Below are positions 16,877-24,405 of a stretch of DNA of 24,405 bases, piece by piece. The notes beneath the pieces were generated by a model. The model saw only the letters and a program-made list of their open reading frames with translations, was not told the origin of the DNA and ran no database searches. Position 1 is the stretch's first letter. Each line of letters opens with the position of its first letter. This DNA is from DATDPY01 sp964395765 (GTDB lineage Bacteria; Bacteroidota; Bacteroidia; Cytophagales; Cyclobacteriaceae): positions 1 to 24,405 of the forward strand of contig CAYNCU010000034.1 in NCBI GenBank assembly GCA_964395765.1, read 5' to 3'. The translations under genes were made by a program, and so were the position numbers.

Positions 16877-17213
16877 TATTTTTTTTTCGAAGAAATTAAA
16901 TGAGCATTGACAAAGTAATGAAAGCATCTATTATTCAACCTTGAATCGGGTTAAGTAATTTTTAATTCTCCTAAAATAGAACTAATTAAATTAAATAAAA
17001 AAGCTAAATCCTCAATTTTTAATTTAATCTATCGGGAGTTAAATGCTTAAACTTTCAAACTTATATCTAACAATTGAGTTTTTTTATTAAAAACAGAATA
17101 ATTTAATTCACTAATGGTAAATTGTTCATGAATTCACAAAAACAGACAATTTTCATCCTTGGGATTCATGTAGTAAAGCAGAATTATTTTTATTCGAGTC
17201 GGCATTTATTAAT
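16877..17213. other. AT-rich divergent intergenic region between act-cox and aconitase
   Basis: The whole gap between actA and aconitase is 437 nt (16810-17246), the only stretch over 300 nt without a gene. Apart from the two promoter candidates at its edges it holds no ORF with coding character and no recognisable RNA. It is strongly AT-rich. An 11-bp perfect inverted repeat made only of A and T (16985-16995 with 17018-17028, 22-nt loop) lies near the middle. Its base composition makes it weak evidence for either a binding site or a hairpin. Confidence 0.5.
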
Positions 17214-17221
17214 TATTTTTG
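17214..17221 (+). promoter_or_regulatory. Possible -7 box of the aconitase promoter
   Basis: TATTTTTG matches the Bacteroidota -7 consensus TAnnTTTG, 25 nt before the aconitase ATG. The expected TTTG at -33 is not clear: the nearest candidate is TTCG at 17193-17196 with a short 17-nt spacer. In such AT-rich sequence a chance match is possible. Confidence 0.4.
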
Positions 17222-17246
17222 TTATTCAACTTTTAATTCCAGAGAC

Positions 17247-19514
17247 ATGGCATTTGATATCGAATTAATAAAATCAGTTTACGGGAGGATGGCGGAACGG
17301 GTGAAACAGGCAAAAAAAATCCTGGGCAGGCCCCTTACCCTTACGGAAAAGATTCTCTACACACATTTATATAATGGGGATCCGGAAAAGGAATTTACAA
17401 GGGGGAAATCCTACGTTGATTTTGCACCTGACCGGGTTGCCATGCAGGACGCCACCGCTCAGATGGCGCTGCTGCAGTTTATCCAGGCCGGTAAAAAGAA
17501 AGTGGCCGTCCCTTCTACGGTGCATTGCGATCACCTGATCCTTGCCAAAAGCGGGGCCAAGGAGGACCTGGCAACTTCCCTGGGCGCCAATAAAGAAGTA
17601 TTCGATTTTCTTGAATCCGTTTCTGCGAAATACGGGATCGGGTTCTGGAAACCGGGTGCAGGAATCATTCACCAGGTGGTGCTGGAAAATTATGCCTTTC
17701 CCGGGGGAATGATGATCGGCACGGATTCCCACACCGTAAATGCCGGTGGTTTGGGGATGATCGCCATAGGCGTGGGAGGTGCCGATGCCGTGGATGTTAT
17801 GGCAGGCATGGCATGGGAGCTGAAATTCCCGAAACTCATCGGTGTAAAATTGACAGGAAAATTAAACGGCTGGGCAGCGCCTAAGGATGTGATCCTGAAA
17901 GTAGCCGGTATTCTTACCGTAAAAGGAGGAACCGGCTGTATCGTAGAATATTTTGGTGAAGGTGCGAGGAGTCTTTCCTGTACCGGCAAGGGAACCATTT
18001 GCAATATGGGCGCCGAAATCGGAGCTACCACTTCTACTTTCGGATATGATGAAAAGATGGAAATTTACCTGCGGGGAACGGCAAGGGCTGATGTGGCTGA
18101 TCTTGCCGATAAAATAAAAGATGACCTGACCGGTGACCCGGAAGTATACGAAAACCCTGAAAAATATTTTGACCAGGTAATTGAAATAAACCTGTCGGAA
18201 CTGGAACCGCATATCAACGGACCCTATACGCCGGACCGTGCCACTCCGCTAAGCAAGTTCGCCGAGGAAGTAAAGAAAAACGGCTGGCCCGCCAAACTGG
18301 AAGTAGGCCTGATAGGATCCTGCACCAATTCCTCCTATGAGGATATCAGCCGTTCCGCTTCCGTTGCCAAACAAGCGGTTGACAAAAAGTTGAAAGCCAG
18401 GTCCGAATTTACCGTCACCCCGGGTTCAGAACAGGTAAGGTTTACGGTCAACCGGGATGGTTACCTGCAAATGTTTGAAAACATGGGGGGGGTGGTCCTG
18501 GCCAACGCCTGCGGACCTTGCATCGGCCAATGGGCCCGGCACACCAACAATCCCGACAAGAAAAATTCAATCATCACTTCCTTTAACCGGAATTTCGCTA
18601 AAAGAAATGACGGCAATCCGAACACGCATGCTTTTGTCGCCTCACCGGAAATCGTAACGGCACTGGCCATTGCCGGCGATCTTACTTTCAATCCGATGAA
18701 GGACACCTTAATCAATGAGGAAGGAAAGGCGGTAAAATTAAATGAACCACAAGGAATGGAAATGCCGTCGAAAGGATTTGCAGTAGAAGATACGGGATAC
18801 AAGGCCCCGGCGGAGGACGGATCCGGGATTGAAGTGATCGTAAAACCGGATTCCAAAAGACTTCAACTGCTCACCCCTTTCGAGCCCTGGGACCGGAAAA
18901 ATATCACCGGCATGGTACTCCTGATAAAAGTGAAAGGAAAATGCACGACCGATCATATCTCCATGGCCGGTCCGTGGCTGAGATTCCGTGGACACCTTGA
19001 TAATATTTCCGATAACACGCTGACCGGCGCGATCAGTTATTTCAACGAATCCACGAACCGGGTAAAAAACCAGCTGTCCGGGGAATATGGATCCATACCT
19101 GATGTACAAAGAGCCTATAAGAAAGCTGGAGTGCCCTCCATCGTAGTTGGCGATCATAATTACGGGGAGGGATCTTCCCGTGAACATGCTGCCATGCAGC
19201 CCCGGCATCTCGGAGTAAAGGCCATCCTTGTGAAATCCTTTGCGCGGATCCATGAAACAAACCTCAAAAAACAGGGTATGCTGGCCCTCACCTTCTCCAA
19301 TGAATCCGATTATGATAAAATACAGGAAGATGACAGGATTGATATGATCGACCTTACGGAATTTGCTCCCGATAAACCGCTTACCCTGGTCCTGCATCAT
19401 AAGGATAAATCGGAAGACAGAATTTCAGTCTTGCATACTTATAACCAGACTCAGATTGAATGGTTTAAAGCAGGTTCCGCACTGAACCTGATCAAGAAAA
19501 AAGAAGGAAAATAA
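17247..19514 (+). CDS. acn: Aconitate hydratase (mitochondrial-type aconitase)
   Basis: A 755-aa [4Fe-4S] enzyme that interconverts citrate and isocitrate in the TCA cycle. Cluster ligands are C359 (GSCTNSS), C422 and C425 (CGPC); their spacing of 63 and 3 residues is the same as in mitochondrial aconitase. Blocks GTDSHTVNAGGLGMI and VGGADAVDVMAGMAWELK, the C-terminal swivel domain with GPWLRFRGHLDNIS, and NYGEGSSREHAA near 640 all support the mitochondrial-type subfamily rather than bacterial AcnA or AcnB. The ATG at 17247 is the first in the frame with family-like sequence. It is divergent from the act-cox operon and lies 31 nt before the AgaI-like gene, which it may be cotranscribed with. 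Confidence 0.95.
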   Translation: MAFDIELIKSVYGRMAERVKQAKKILGRPLTLTEKILYTHLYNGDPEKEFTRGKSYVDFAPDRVAMQDATAQMALLQFIQAGKKKVAVPSTVHCDHLILAKSGAKEDLATSLGANKEVFDFLESVSAKYGIGFWKPGAGIIHQVVLENYAFPGGMMIGTDSHTVNAGGLGMIAIGVGGADAVDVMAGMAWELKFPKLIGVKLTGKLNGWAAPKDVILKVAGILTVKGGTGCIVEYFGEGARSLSCTGKGTICNMGAEIGATTSTFGYDEKMEIYLRGTARADVADLADKIKDDLTGDPEVYENPEKYFDQVIEINLSELEPHINGPYTPDRATPLSKFAEEVKKNGWPAKLEVGLIGSCTNSSYEDISRSASVAKQAVDKKLKARSEFTVTPGSEQVRFTVNRDGYLQMFENMGGVVLANACGPCIGQWARHTNNPDKKNSIITSFNRNFAKRNDGNPNTHAFVASPEIVTALAIAGDLTFNPMKDTLINEEGKAVKLNEPQGMEMPSKGFAVEDTGYKAPAEDGSGIEVIVKPDSKRLQLLTPFEPWDRKNITGMVLLIKVKGKCTTDHISMAGPWLRFRGHLDNISDNTLTGAISYFNESTNRVKNQLSGEYGSIPDVQRAYKKAGVPSIVVGDHNYGEGSSREHAAMQPRHLGVKAILVKSFARIHETNLKKQGMLALTFSNESDYDKIQEDDRIDMIDLTEFAPDKPLTLVLHHKDKSEDRISVLHTYNQTQIEWFKAGSALNLIKKKEGK

Positions 19515-19545
19515 AATACCGAACCGGATTAGACGCTAAATTATC

Positions 19546-20271
19546 ATGGAATTAAAAGTATTCGAGAGTGCGGCTTCCCTTGATTCGTATGTCGCTTCTA
19601 AAGTAAAAGCGCTGGTGGATAAAAAGCCCGATGCCTTATTGTGCTTTCCTTCCGGCAACAGTCCTGTCGGGATCTTCCGGGAATTGATCCGTATGAATAA
19701 AGAAAATCAAATCGATTTCAGTAACGTTTATTTTGTCGGACTTGATGAGTGGGTTTCGATCGGGAAAAATAACCCGCGCAGTTGTGTAAGTTTCATGTAC
19801 CGGGAATTATTCAACCATCTTAATGTGAATTTGTCAAGAATATGTTTTTTTGACGGGGAAGCGAAGGACTCCGCTGCCGAATGTAAAAGGATAGACCGTT
19901 TTATTAAGGATCATAACCGGGTGGATTATATGTTATTGGGGGTGGGAATGAACGGCCACCTGGGTTTGAATGAACCCGGCGTCGACCCGGAACTATATTC
20001 TCATGTGATCGATGTCTCTGATATCACCCGGGAAGTGGCGCAGAAAAAATATTTTGACCAACCCGTAACACTTGAAAAGGGGATCACACTGGGAATACGG
20101 CATATCAGGGAATCCAGGGCAATTGCCGTCATCCTGAACGGTAAGCATAAAGCAGAAATTGCCACCCGGATCTTAAAAGGTGAAATCTCCGGTGAAGTGC
20201 CCGCGACCTTGATCCGCGATCTTGATCAGGCTGCCTTCTACCTGGATAAAGAAGCAGCCCATGCAATATGA
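19546..20271 (+). CDS. Glucosamine/galactosamine-6-phosphate deaminase-isomerase (NagB/AgaI family)
   Basis: A 241-aa cytosolic enzyme of the NagB/RpiA fold. Phosphate-loop region CFPSGNSPVG (33-42), LDEWV (66-70) with D67, and GVGMNGHLGLNEPG (132-145) with H138 and E143 are visible. The position of the catalytic Asp of E. coli NagB (VDGH) is Asn136 here. The same NGHLGLNEPG pattern and the following GITLG block occur in AgaI-type galactosamine-6-phosphate isomerases, so AgaI-like fits better than classical NagB. The product of either is a ketohexose 6-phosphate plus ammonia. It lies 31 nt after aconitase in the same direction, with no amino-sugar uptake gene nearby, and ends 8 nt from a convergent gene. 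Family confident, substrate uncertain. Confidence 0.85.
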   Translation: MELKVFESAASLDSYVASKVKALVDKKPDALLCFPSGNSPVGIFRELIRMNKENQIDFSNVYFVGLDEWVSIGKNNPRSCVSFMYRELFNHLNVNLSRICFFDGEAKDSAAECKRIDRFIKDHNRVDYMLLGVGMNGHLGLNEPGVDPELYSHVIDVSDITREVAQKKYFDQPVTLEKGITLGIRHIRESRAIAVILNGKHKAEIATRILKGEISGEVPATLIRDLDQAAFYLDKEAAHAI

Positions 20272-20279
20272 ACCCATTC

Positions 20280-20909
20280 TTATTTTTTCGGTTTATAAAG
20301 CCCGGATGGATTTGAACCGAGCAATGTTGCCTTTAGCAGCATTTTCCCCGCCGGTGAAAGATTACGAATCATCGTTTTGCTGAGGATAGGGTAATGCCGG
20401 TAATCAAAAAGCTTATAGCCGAGCGGTTCAAGGTCATGGTCGGTTATTATCCAATCCCGGCTGTGAAGCCAGTTTATATTTACGGGTCGTGAATAGGACC
20501 GCAATGATTTTTCTCCGTTCAGGTTAAGGTAAACATCAAAATAAGACATTACCAGTTCACGAAGATTGCGGTAAACAGGTTCCCTGAATCGCAGTGTGGT
20601 ACAATTTGATTTGGCAACGGCCCCCCAATGATTTTTGTATTGGAAAACCGCGATCACATGATCATCATCGTTCTCAGCCACTAGGTCCACCACCAGCGGC
20701 TCCCGGCCATGAAATTGAAACACGGCGGCGGCCAGAAGAGCTCCCTCAAAACAATGGGCCGTTCGCTTTAATAATACGTTTCGCGGGGATTTACAATCCC
20801 CGACAGCGTTATATGGGATGTCATCCAGCAAGGCCTGGATCTTTGGGGGAGTATTGAATTTTTTTAAAAATGCAGATTCCCGTGCGGACCACAATTTTAT
20901 GTTTTGCAT
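20280..20909 (-). CDS. Transglutaminase-like cysteine-hydrolase-fold protein, function unknown
   Basis: A 209-aa soluble protein without signal peptide or membrane segment. The central region resembles the transglutaminase/papain-like core: AHCFEGALLAAAVF (C53 at a helix start), a strand LVVDLVAENDDDHVIAVF with H84, and WGAVAKSN with N102 as a possible third residue. I recognise the fold pattern, not a named family. The gene stands alone on the minus strand, convergent with the AgaI-like gene (8 nt between stops) and divergent from ferritin (141 nt). It could be a peptidase, an amide hydrolase or a non-catalytic binding protein. Confidence 0.6.
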   Translation of the reverse strand: MQNIKLWSARESAFLKKFNTPPKIQALLDDIPYNAVGDCKSPRNVLLKRTAHCFEGALLAAAVFQFHGREPLVVDLVAENDDDHVIAVFQYKNHWGAVAKSNCTTLRFREPVYRNLRELVMSYFDVYLNLNGEKSLRSYSRPVNINWLHSRDWIITDHDLEPLGYKLFDYRHYPILSKTMIRNLSPAGKMLLKATLLGSNPSGLYKPKK

Positions 20910-21050
20910 ATCATTTCAGGAAAGGCAATAGTACTATTTAAAGCACCAATTTAATGATAAACTGATTTTATTGAAATATATTCCAAAAACAGTAAGGACA
21001 AGTAATCAGTTTACTATATTTAAGATGATCTCAATTAAAATTGAAATACT

Positions 21051-21605
21051 ATGGCAAAAAATAAAATCAATTTATCCAGTTCCCTGTCCGGGAAAATTGA
21101 AAAAATGCTTAATAACCAGGTGATGATGGAAGGAAAATCTTCCGCCATATATTTGTCCATGGCTTCCTGGTGTGATATGAAAGGGTATAAGTATTCATCT
21201 CAATTCCTTTATCATCATGCGGAAGAAGAGCGGATGCATATGTTGAAACTATTCCATTACATCAACGACTCCGGCGGACTTGCGATCCAGCCCGAGATCA
21301 CAGGGCTTCCTAAAACATTCAAGTCGTTAAATGAAATTTTTAAAACGATCCTGGAACATGAAATAAGAGTTACTCAATCCATTAATGAAATAGTCGATCA
21401 CGCCCTGGCCACCAAGGACTATGCGACCTTCAATTTTATGCAGTGGTACGTTTCAGAACAGCGCGAGGAAGAACTCCTGTCAAGAAGGGCAGTAGAGTTG
21501 TTTAACCTGATCGGCGAACAGGGCGTAGGCCTTTGGACGATTGACCGGGAAATCGGGAAACTGGAACAGGCAGTCGGCAGCGAAACGGAAGAAACCAAAG
21601 AATAG
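21051..21605 (+). CDS. ftnA: Non-heme ferritin (FtnA-like)
   Basis: A 184-aa four-helix-bundle iron-storage protein. Aligned with E. coli FtnA (offset of 10 residues), all ferroxidase residues are present: E27, E60, H63, E104, Q137 and E140, with Y34. The block FNFMQWYVSEQREEE is characteristic. The C-terminal extension GSETEETKE is acidic and probably disordered. No heme-binding Met of bacterioferritin is seen, so this is ferritin and not Bfr. It forms a single-gene unit between two minus-strand genes. The upstream 141 nt show no convincing promoter, and no Fur-type site was recognised. Confidence 0.93.
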   Translation: MAKNKINLSSSLSGKIEKMLNNQVMMEGKSSAIYLSMASWCDMKGYKYSSQFLYHHAEEERMHMLKLFHYINDSGGLAIQPEITGLPKTFKSLNEIFKTILEHEIRVTQSINEIVDHALATKDYATFNFMQWYVSEQREEELLSRRAVELFNLIGEQGVGLWTIDREIGKLEQAVGSETEETKE

Positions 21606-21624
21606 TTTTAAATATTACAGGATT

Positions 21625-22179
21625 TTAAGATCTGAAGTTTTTAAGTATTTCATAAACCATCGGATCAACATTTTCCCACCACCCGGGGTTCTTCAAGGCT
21701 TCCAGTAATCGGGCTGCCGGGAAATTCCCCGGCAGCGCCCCTTCTTTTCCGAGATCGTAAAAAATATGATGCGCTCCTGAATAAATAAAAATTGAATTTT
21801 CTTCCGGATTTTCAATGAGACGTTTTAGCATCGGTTTCACACATCGATTGCCGGTCCGGATCAGTCCTTCCGCAGCAATCCACCGGATCTCGCTGTCATC
21901 ATCTTCCAATTTCCGGATGAATACAGGGATAGAAGATACATCCCTTATCGCTTCCAGAATTTTCATGGCTTCCCAGCGAAGGATGTGTTGCTTCCTATCC
22001 AGCAGTTTTAGAACTTCGGGGATTATTCTTCTACCCTGCATTACGAGATTTTCGCGTGCTTTCTGCCGTTCAAGGCCGTTTTTACTATTCAGTTTTTTTA
22101 TCCATTCCCCTACCCTGGTATTATCGATTGGCCTGCTTTCTTGTTGCATGATTCTACGTTTATTCTTTATCAAACTCAT
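21625..22179 (-). CDS. HEAT-repeat protein coupled to a P-type ATPase
   Basis: A 184-aa soluble protein of about four HEAT-like helical repeats (visible as RRIIPEVLKLLDRK, ILRWEAMKILEAI, SIPVFIRKLEDDDSEIRWIAAEGLIRTG and KPMLKRLIEN). Repeats of this type usually bind proteins. Its ATG overlaps the ATPase stop by 4 nt (ATGA), implying translational coupling; a start at Met11 (2149) is possible. A regulatory or assembly partnership with the ATPase is inferred from this coupling only. It ends 20 nt from the convergent ferritin gene. Confidence 0.8.
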   Translation of the reverse strand: MSLIKNKRRIMQQESRPIDNTRVGEWIKKLNSKNGLERQKARENLVMQGRRIIPEVLKLLDRKQHILRWEAMKILEAIRDVSSIPVFIRKLEDDDSEIRWIAAEGLIRTGNRCVKPMLKRLIENPEENSIFIYSGAHHIFYDLGKEGALPGNFPAARLLEALKNPGWWENVDPMVYEILKNFRS

Positions 22180-24405
22180 CTCGCAAATATGACACCCGAG
22201 TGATCGAATACCCTATAAATTCTTACCTTCAGAAAATCGGTGATCAGGAAGGCAACCAGGGCATATCCCCATACGAACAGGGCCAGGTTCCAGGATATAG
22301 GAGTTATGAACCACCCGAAAACGGCTACCAACGTGGCCAGTACTTTCGTGATCACGGCAGCCCAAAACATGGCCCCGCTGGGTTTTATCGACCAGAACGG
22401 ACCTTTCGTCCGGGTAACGAATATCGTCAGGTGTCCGGCGACCGCCAGCTTCAGGAATATGAATGTCTGGACGACGTCCCTGGGCAGGTGAAGCATTTCC
22501 TGGCCTATGTAAAAGATCCCGAAAGAACTGACTACACCGATCAATCCCAGGAAAGTGGCCATACTCAGCACGACGCGCATGTCCCACTTTTCAGGCCGGT
22601 TGGAATACCTCACATTGTCGAAGGCAATAGCCATGATCGGGGCATCGTTGAATAAGGCCAGCAGTACAATCATAATGGCGGTAACCGGGTAAAAATTGAA
22701 CACCAGGATTGCGAGGGAAATGAACAGCAGTACCCTGATGGTTTCGGCGATCCTGTAAATGGCGTAGCTGTTCATCCGCTGGAAGATGTTCCGGCTTTCC
22801 TTGATCGCGTCAATGATAACGGAAAGTCCCGGGGCCGTCAGAACGATATCGGCGGCCGATCTCGCCGCATCCGTCGATCCTGCCACCGCAATCCCCACAT
22901 CCGCCTTCTTTAAAGCAGGAGAGTCATTAACCCCATCGCCGGTCATGCCGACTATATGATCATTTTCCTGGAGCAGCTCCACGATATGGTATTTATGTTC
23001 AGGAAACACCTGTGCAAAACCGTCGGCCTCTTCAATAATTTTCAGGGCCTCCCGGTCGGGCTTGTCAATGAAGGCGGAAACTTCCCGGATATTATCATGC
23101 AAGTTCACTTTCCCGGCAATTTCCTTACCGATGGCGGTGTGGTCTCCCGTTACCATTTTCACCGTTACCCCCATGTTCTGCGCCGTTTTAATGGTTTCGG
23201 CAGAATCGTCTCTCGGCGGGTCGAACAAGGGGATCAGTCCGACATATTGCCATTTTCCCTGCTCGTCAGTCCGGGATGTACCCAAAGTTCTGTAGCCGTG
23301 GGCGGCCAGGGTATTGATCTGCCGGTCCAGTTTCTCTTCTATCGCTTCCTTATCCTTTTCGTCAATCAGTGACAAAATTACTTGCGGAGCGCCCTTGCTT
23401 ACCTTAAAGGAACGAGTGTGGCCGTCTTCCACGGTAGCTTCCGTTCGTTTTATTACCGGGTCAAAGGGCTGGTATTTCAATATCCGGTAGGCAGCCAATT
23501 GGTCGTCCACTGTTTTGATGGACTTTGACTTTACAAGAATTGCATTATCAATGGGGTCATTGTCTTCCTCCCTGGATGCCAGGGAAGCGCATAGTAATAC
23601 ATCATCCTGCGTAAAATTATTATAAGGTTTAACCTCATCAAGGGTCAGCTCGTTTTTCGTAATGGTTCCTGTTTTATCGGAACACAAGATATCCATACCC
23701 GCCATTTCTTCGATGGCTACCAGCTTGCTGACAATGGCCTTCTTTTTCGCCAGAATAGACGCCCCTACAGCAAGAGTTACCGACAACACTGCCGGCAGAG
23801 CCACCGGAATAGCGGCAATCGTCAATACCAATCCGAACTGCAGGGTCTCAAGAAAGCTTTCATGCCGGTAGAAGGCTACCATGAAAATGATCGCGATAAT
23901 AAATAGCGCAATGATGATGAGGTAATGGCCGATCTTGAGTACTGCCTTCTGGAAATGGCTGATGGTCTTCGCCTCTTCCACCAGGCGCGCCGTCTTCCCG
24001 AAGAAAGTGTTCATCCCGGTGGTCACTACCAGGCCGTTCATGATGCCCTGCCGGATGATTGACCCGGAATACGCGACATCTCCCGCATGTTTCTCCACGG
24101 GAAGTGATTCGCCCGTGAGGGAAGATTCATCGATGCTCAGGTAATCACCGTCATAAAGTTTCAGGTCGGCCGGGACAATATCGCCCAGTTTTATCCGAAC
24201 CACATCACCGGGGACCAGTTCCCGGGCAGCTATATCCGCCCATTTCCCGTTACGAAAGACCCGGGCCATCAGGGCCAGCTTCTGCTTCAGCAGGTTTATG
24301 GCATCGTCAGCCTTGAACTCCTGCCAGAACCCGACCCCGGCATTCAGCAGGAGTAATGCGAAGATCACCCAAAAATCTTCCCAGTGATGGATGACCGCCG
24401 AAAGA
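22176..24405 (-). CDS. P3A-type P-type ATPase (probable proton pump), 5' end outside the window
   Basis: A partial gene: the frame stays open to the right edge, with family-like residues (SAVIHHWEDFW) before the GTG at 24368, so that GTG is not the start. About 740 residues are visible. The actuator loop has TGES (near 24113), the phosphorylation site CSDKTGT has its Asp at 23676-23678, the hinge reads MTGDGVNDSPALKKADVGIAV, and the membrane segment LLALFNDAPIMAIA carries the Asn-Asp pair characteristic of plasma-membrane H+-ATPases. No heavy-metal CPx motif is seen in the helix that reads AAIPVALPAVL. This supports proton efflux, coupling ATP hydrolysis to membrane energisation. A related cation specificity cannot be excluded. 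Confidence 0.9.
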   Translation of the reverse strand, partial: LSAVIHHWEDFWVIFALLLLNAGVGFWQEFKADDAINLLKQKLALMARVFRNGKWADIAARELVPGDVVRIKLGDIVPADLKLYDGDYLSIDESSLTGESLPVEKHAGDVAYSGSIIRQGIMNGLVVTTGMNTFFGKTARLVEEAKTISHFQKAVLKIGHYLIIIALFIIAIIFMVAFYRHESFLETLQFGLVLTIAAIPVALPAVLSVTLAVGASILAKKKAIVSKLVAIEEMAGMDILCSDKTGTITKNELTLDEVKPYNNFTQDDVLLCASLASREEDNDPIDNAILVKSKSIKTVDDQLAAYRILKYQPFDPVIKRTEATVEDGHTRSFKVSKGAPQVILSLIDEKDKEAIEEKLDRQINTLAAHGYRTLGTSRTDEQGKWQYVGLIPLFDPPRDDSAETIKTAQNMGVTVKMVTGDHTAIGKEIAGKVNLHDNIREVSAFIDKPDREALKIIEEADGFAQVFPEHKYHIVELLQENDHIVGMTGDGVNDSPALKKADVGIAVAGSTDAARSAADIVLTAPGLSVIIDAIKESRNIFQRMNSYAIYRIAETIRVLLFISLAILVFNFYPVTAIMIVLLALFNDAPIMAIAFDNVRYSNRPEKWDMRVVLSMATFLGLIGVVSSFGIFYIGQEMLHLPRDVVQTFIFLKLAVAGHLTIFVTRTKGPFWSIKPSGAMFWAAVITKVLATLVAVFGWFITPISWNLALFVWGYALVAFLITDFLKVRIYRVFDHSGVIFAR

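Noticed and set aside
16985..17028. A/T inverted repeat as a terminator or regulator site
   Set aside because: The arms are only A and T, there is no GC stem, and it lies between divergent promoters where a terminator makes little sense; kept only as a note on the intergenic region.
18738..19400. Minus-strand ORF of 220 codons
   Set aside because: It is the antisense shadow of the aconitase C-terminal domain, whose reading frame is clearly coding.
21015..21022. TATATTTA as a -7 box for the ferritin gene
   Set aside because: It lacks the final G of the consensus and no TTTG lies at the right distance upstream; the region is AT-rich, so chance matches are expected.

Overview
The window looks like chromosomal DNA from an aerobic member of the Bacteroidota, probably near the Chitinophagales/Sphingobacteriia. 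This is judged from gene content and order, from the near absence of Shine-Dalgarno sequences, and from a good Bacteroidota-type promoter (TTTG, 19-nt spacer, TACATTTG). No rRNA, tRNA, CRISPR array, insertion sequence or phage gene was found.

Positions 16876 down to 38 (minus strand) hold one very compact run of 17 genes. First come the six subunits of alternative complex III (actA to actF), a quinol:cytochrome c/oxygen-chain oxidoreductase that replaces the bc1 complex. Next are the subunits of an A-type cytochrome c oxidase (coxB, coxA, two coxC homologues, coxD). The two heme A biosynthesis enzymes, ctaA and ctaB, lie between coxA and the coxC genes. The tail carries small assembly or accessory genes: a SCO-like protein without copper ligands, a DUF420 membrane protein with an EF-hand-like loop, a small secreted Cys-Ala-Met-Cys protein, and a DUF983 zinc-ribbon membrane protein. 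Most junctions overlap by 1-4 nt or are under 50 nt, so the run probably forms one transcript encoding a respiratory supercomplex with its cofactor supply.

Positions 16810-17246 are an AT-rich divergent intergenic region. To its right, on the plus strand, are a mitochondrial-type aconitase (TCA cycle) and, 31 nt downstream, an AgaI/NagB-family amino-sugar phosphate deaminase-isomerase. The TCA enzyme and the respiratory operon are thus expressed back to back.

Positions 20280-24405 hold a convergent orphan gene for a transglutaminase-like protein, a non-heme ferritin with a complete ferroxidase site, and a two-gene minus-strand unit. That unit is a P3A-type (proton-pump-like) P-type ATPase, cut by the right edge of the window, overlapping a HEAT-repeat protein by 4 nt.

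The main system is a known one (ACIII with an A-type oxidase). The points most worth a second look are the apparent lack of any ATG/GTG/TTG start for full-length heme A synthase, the EF-hand loop in DUF420, the copper-ligand-less SCO protein beside a CxxC mini-protein, and the hexaheme ActA fusion.
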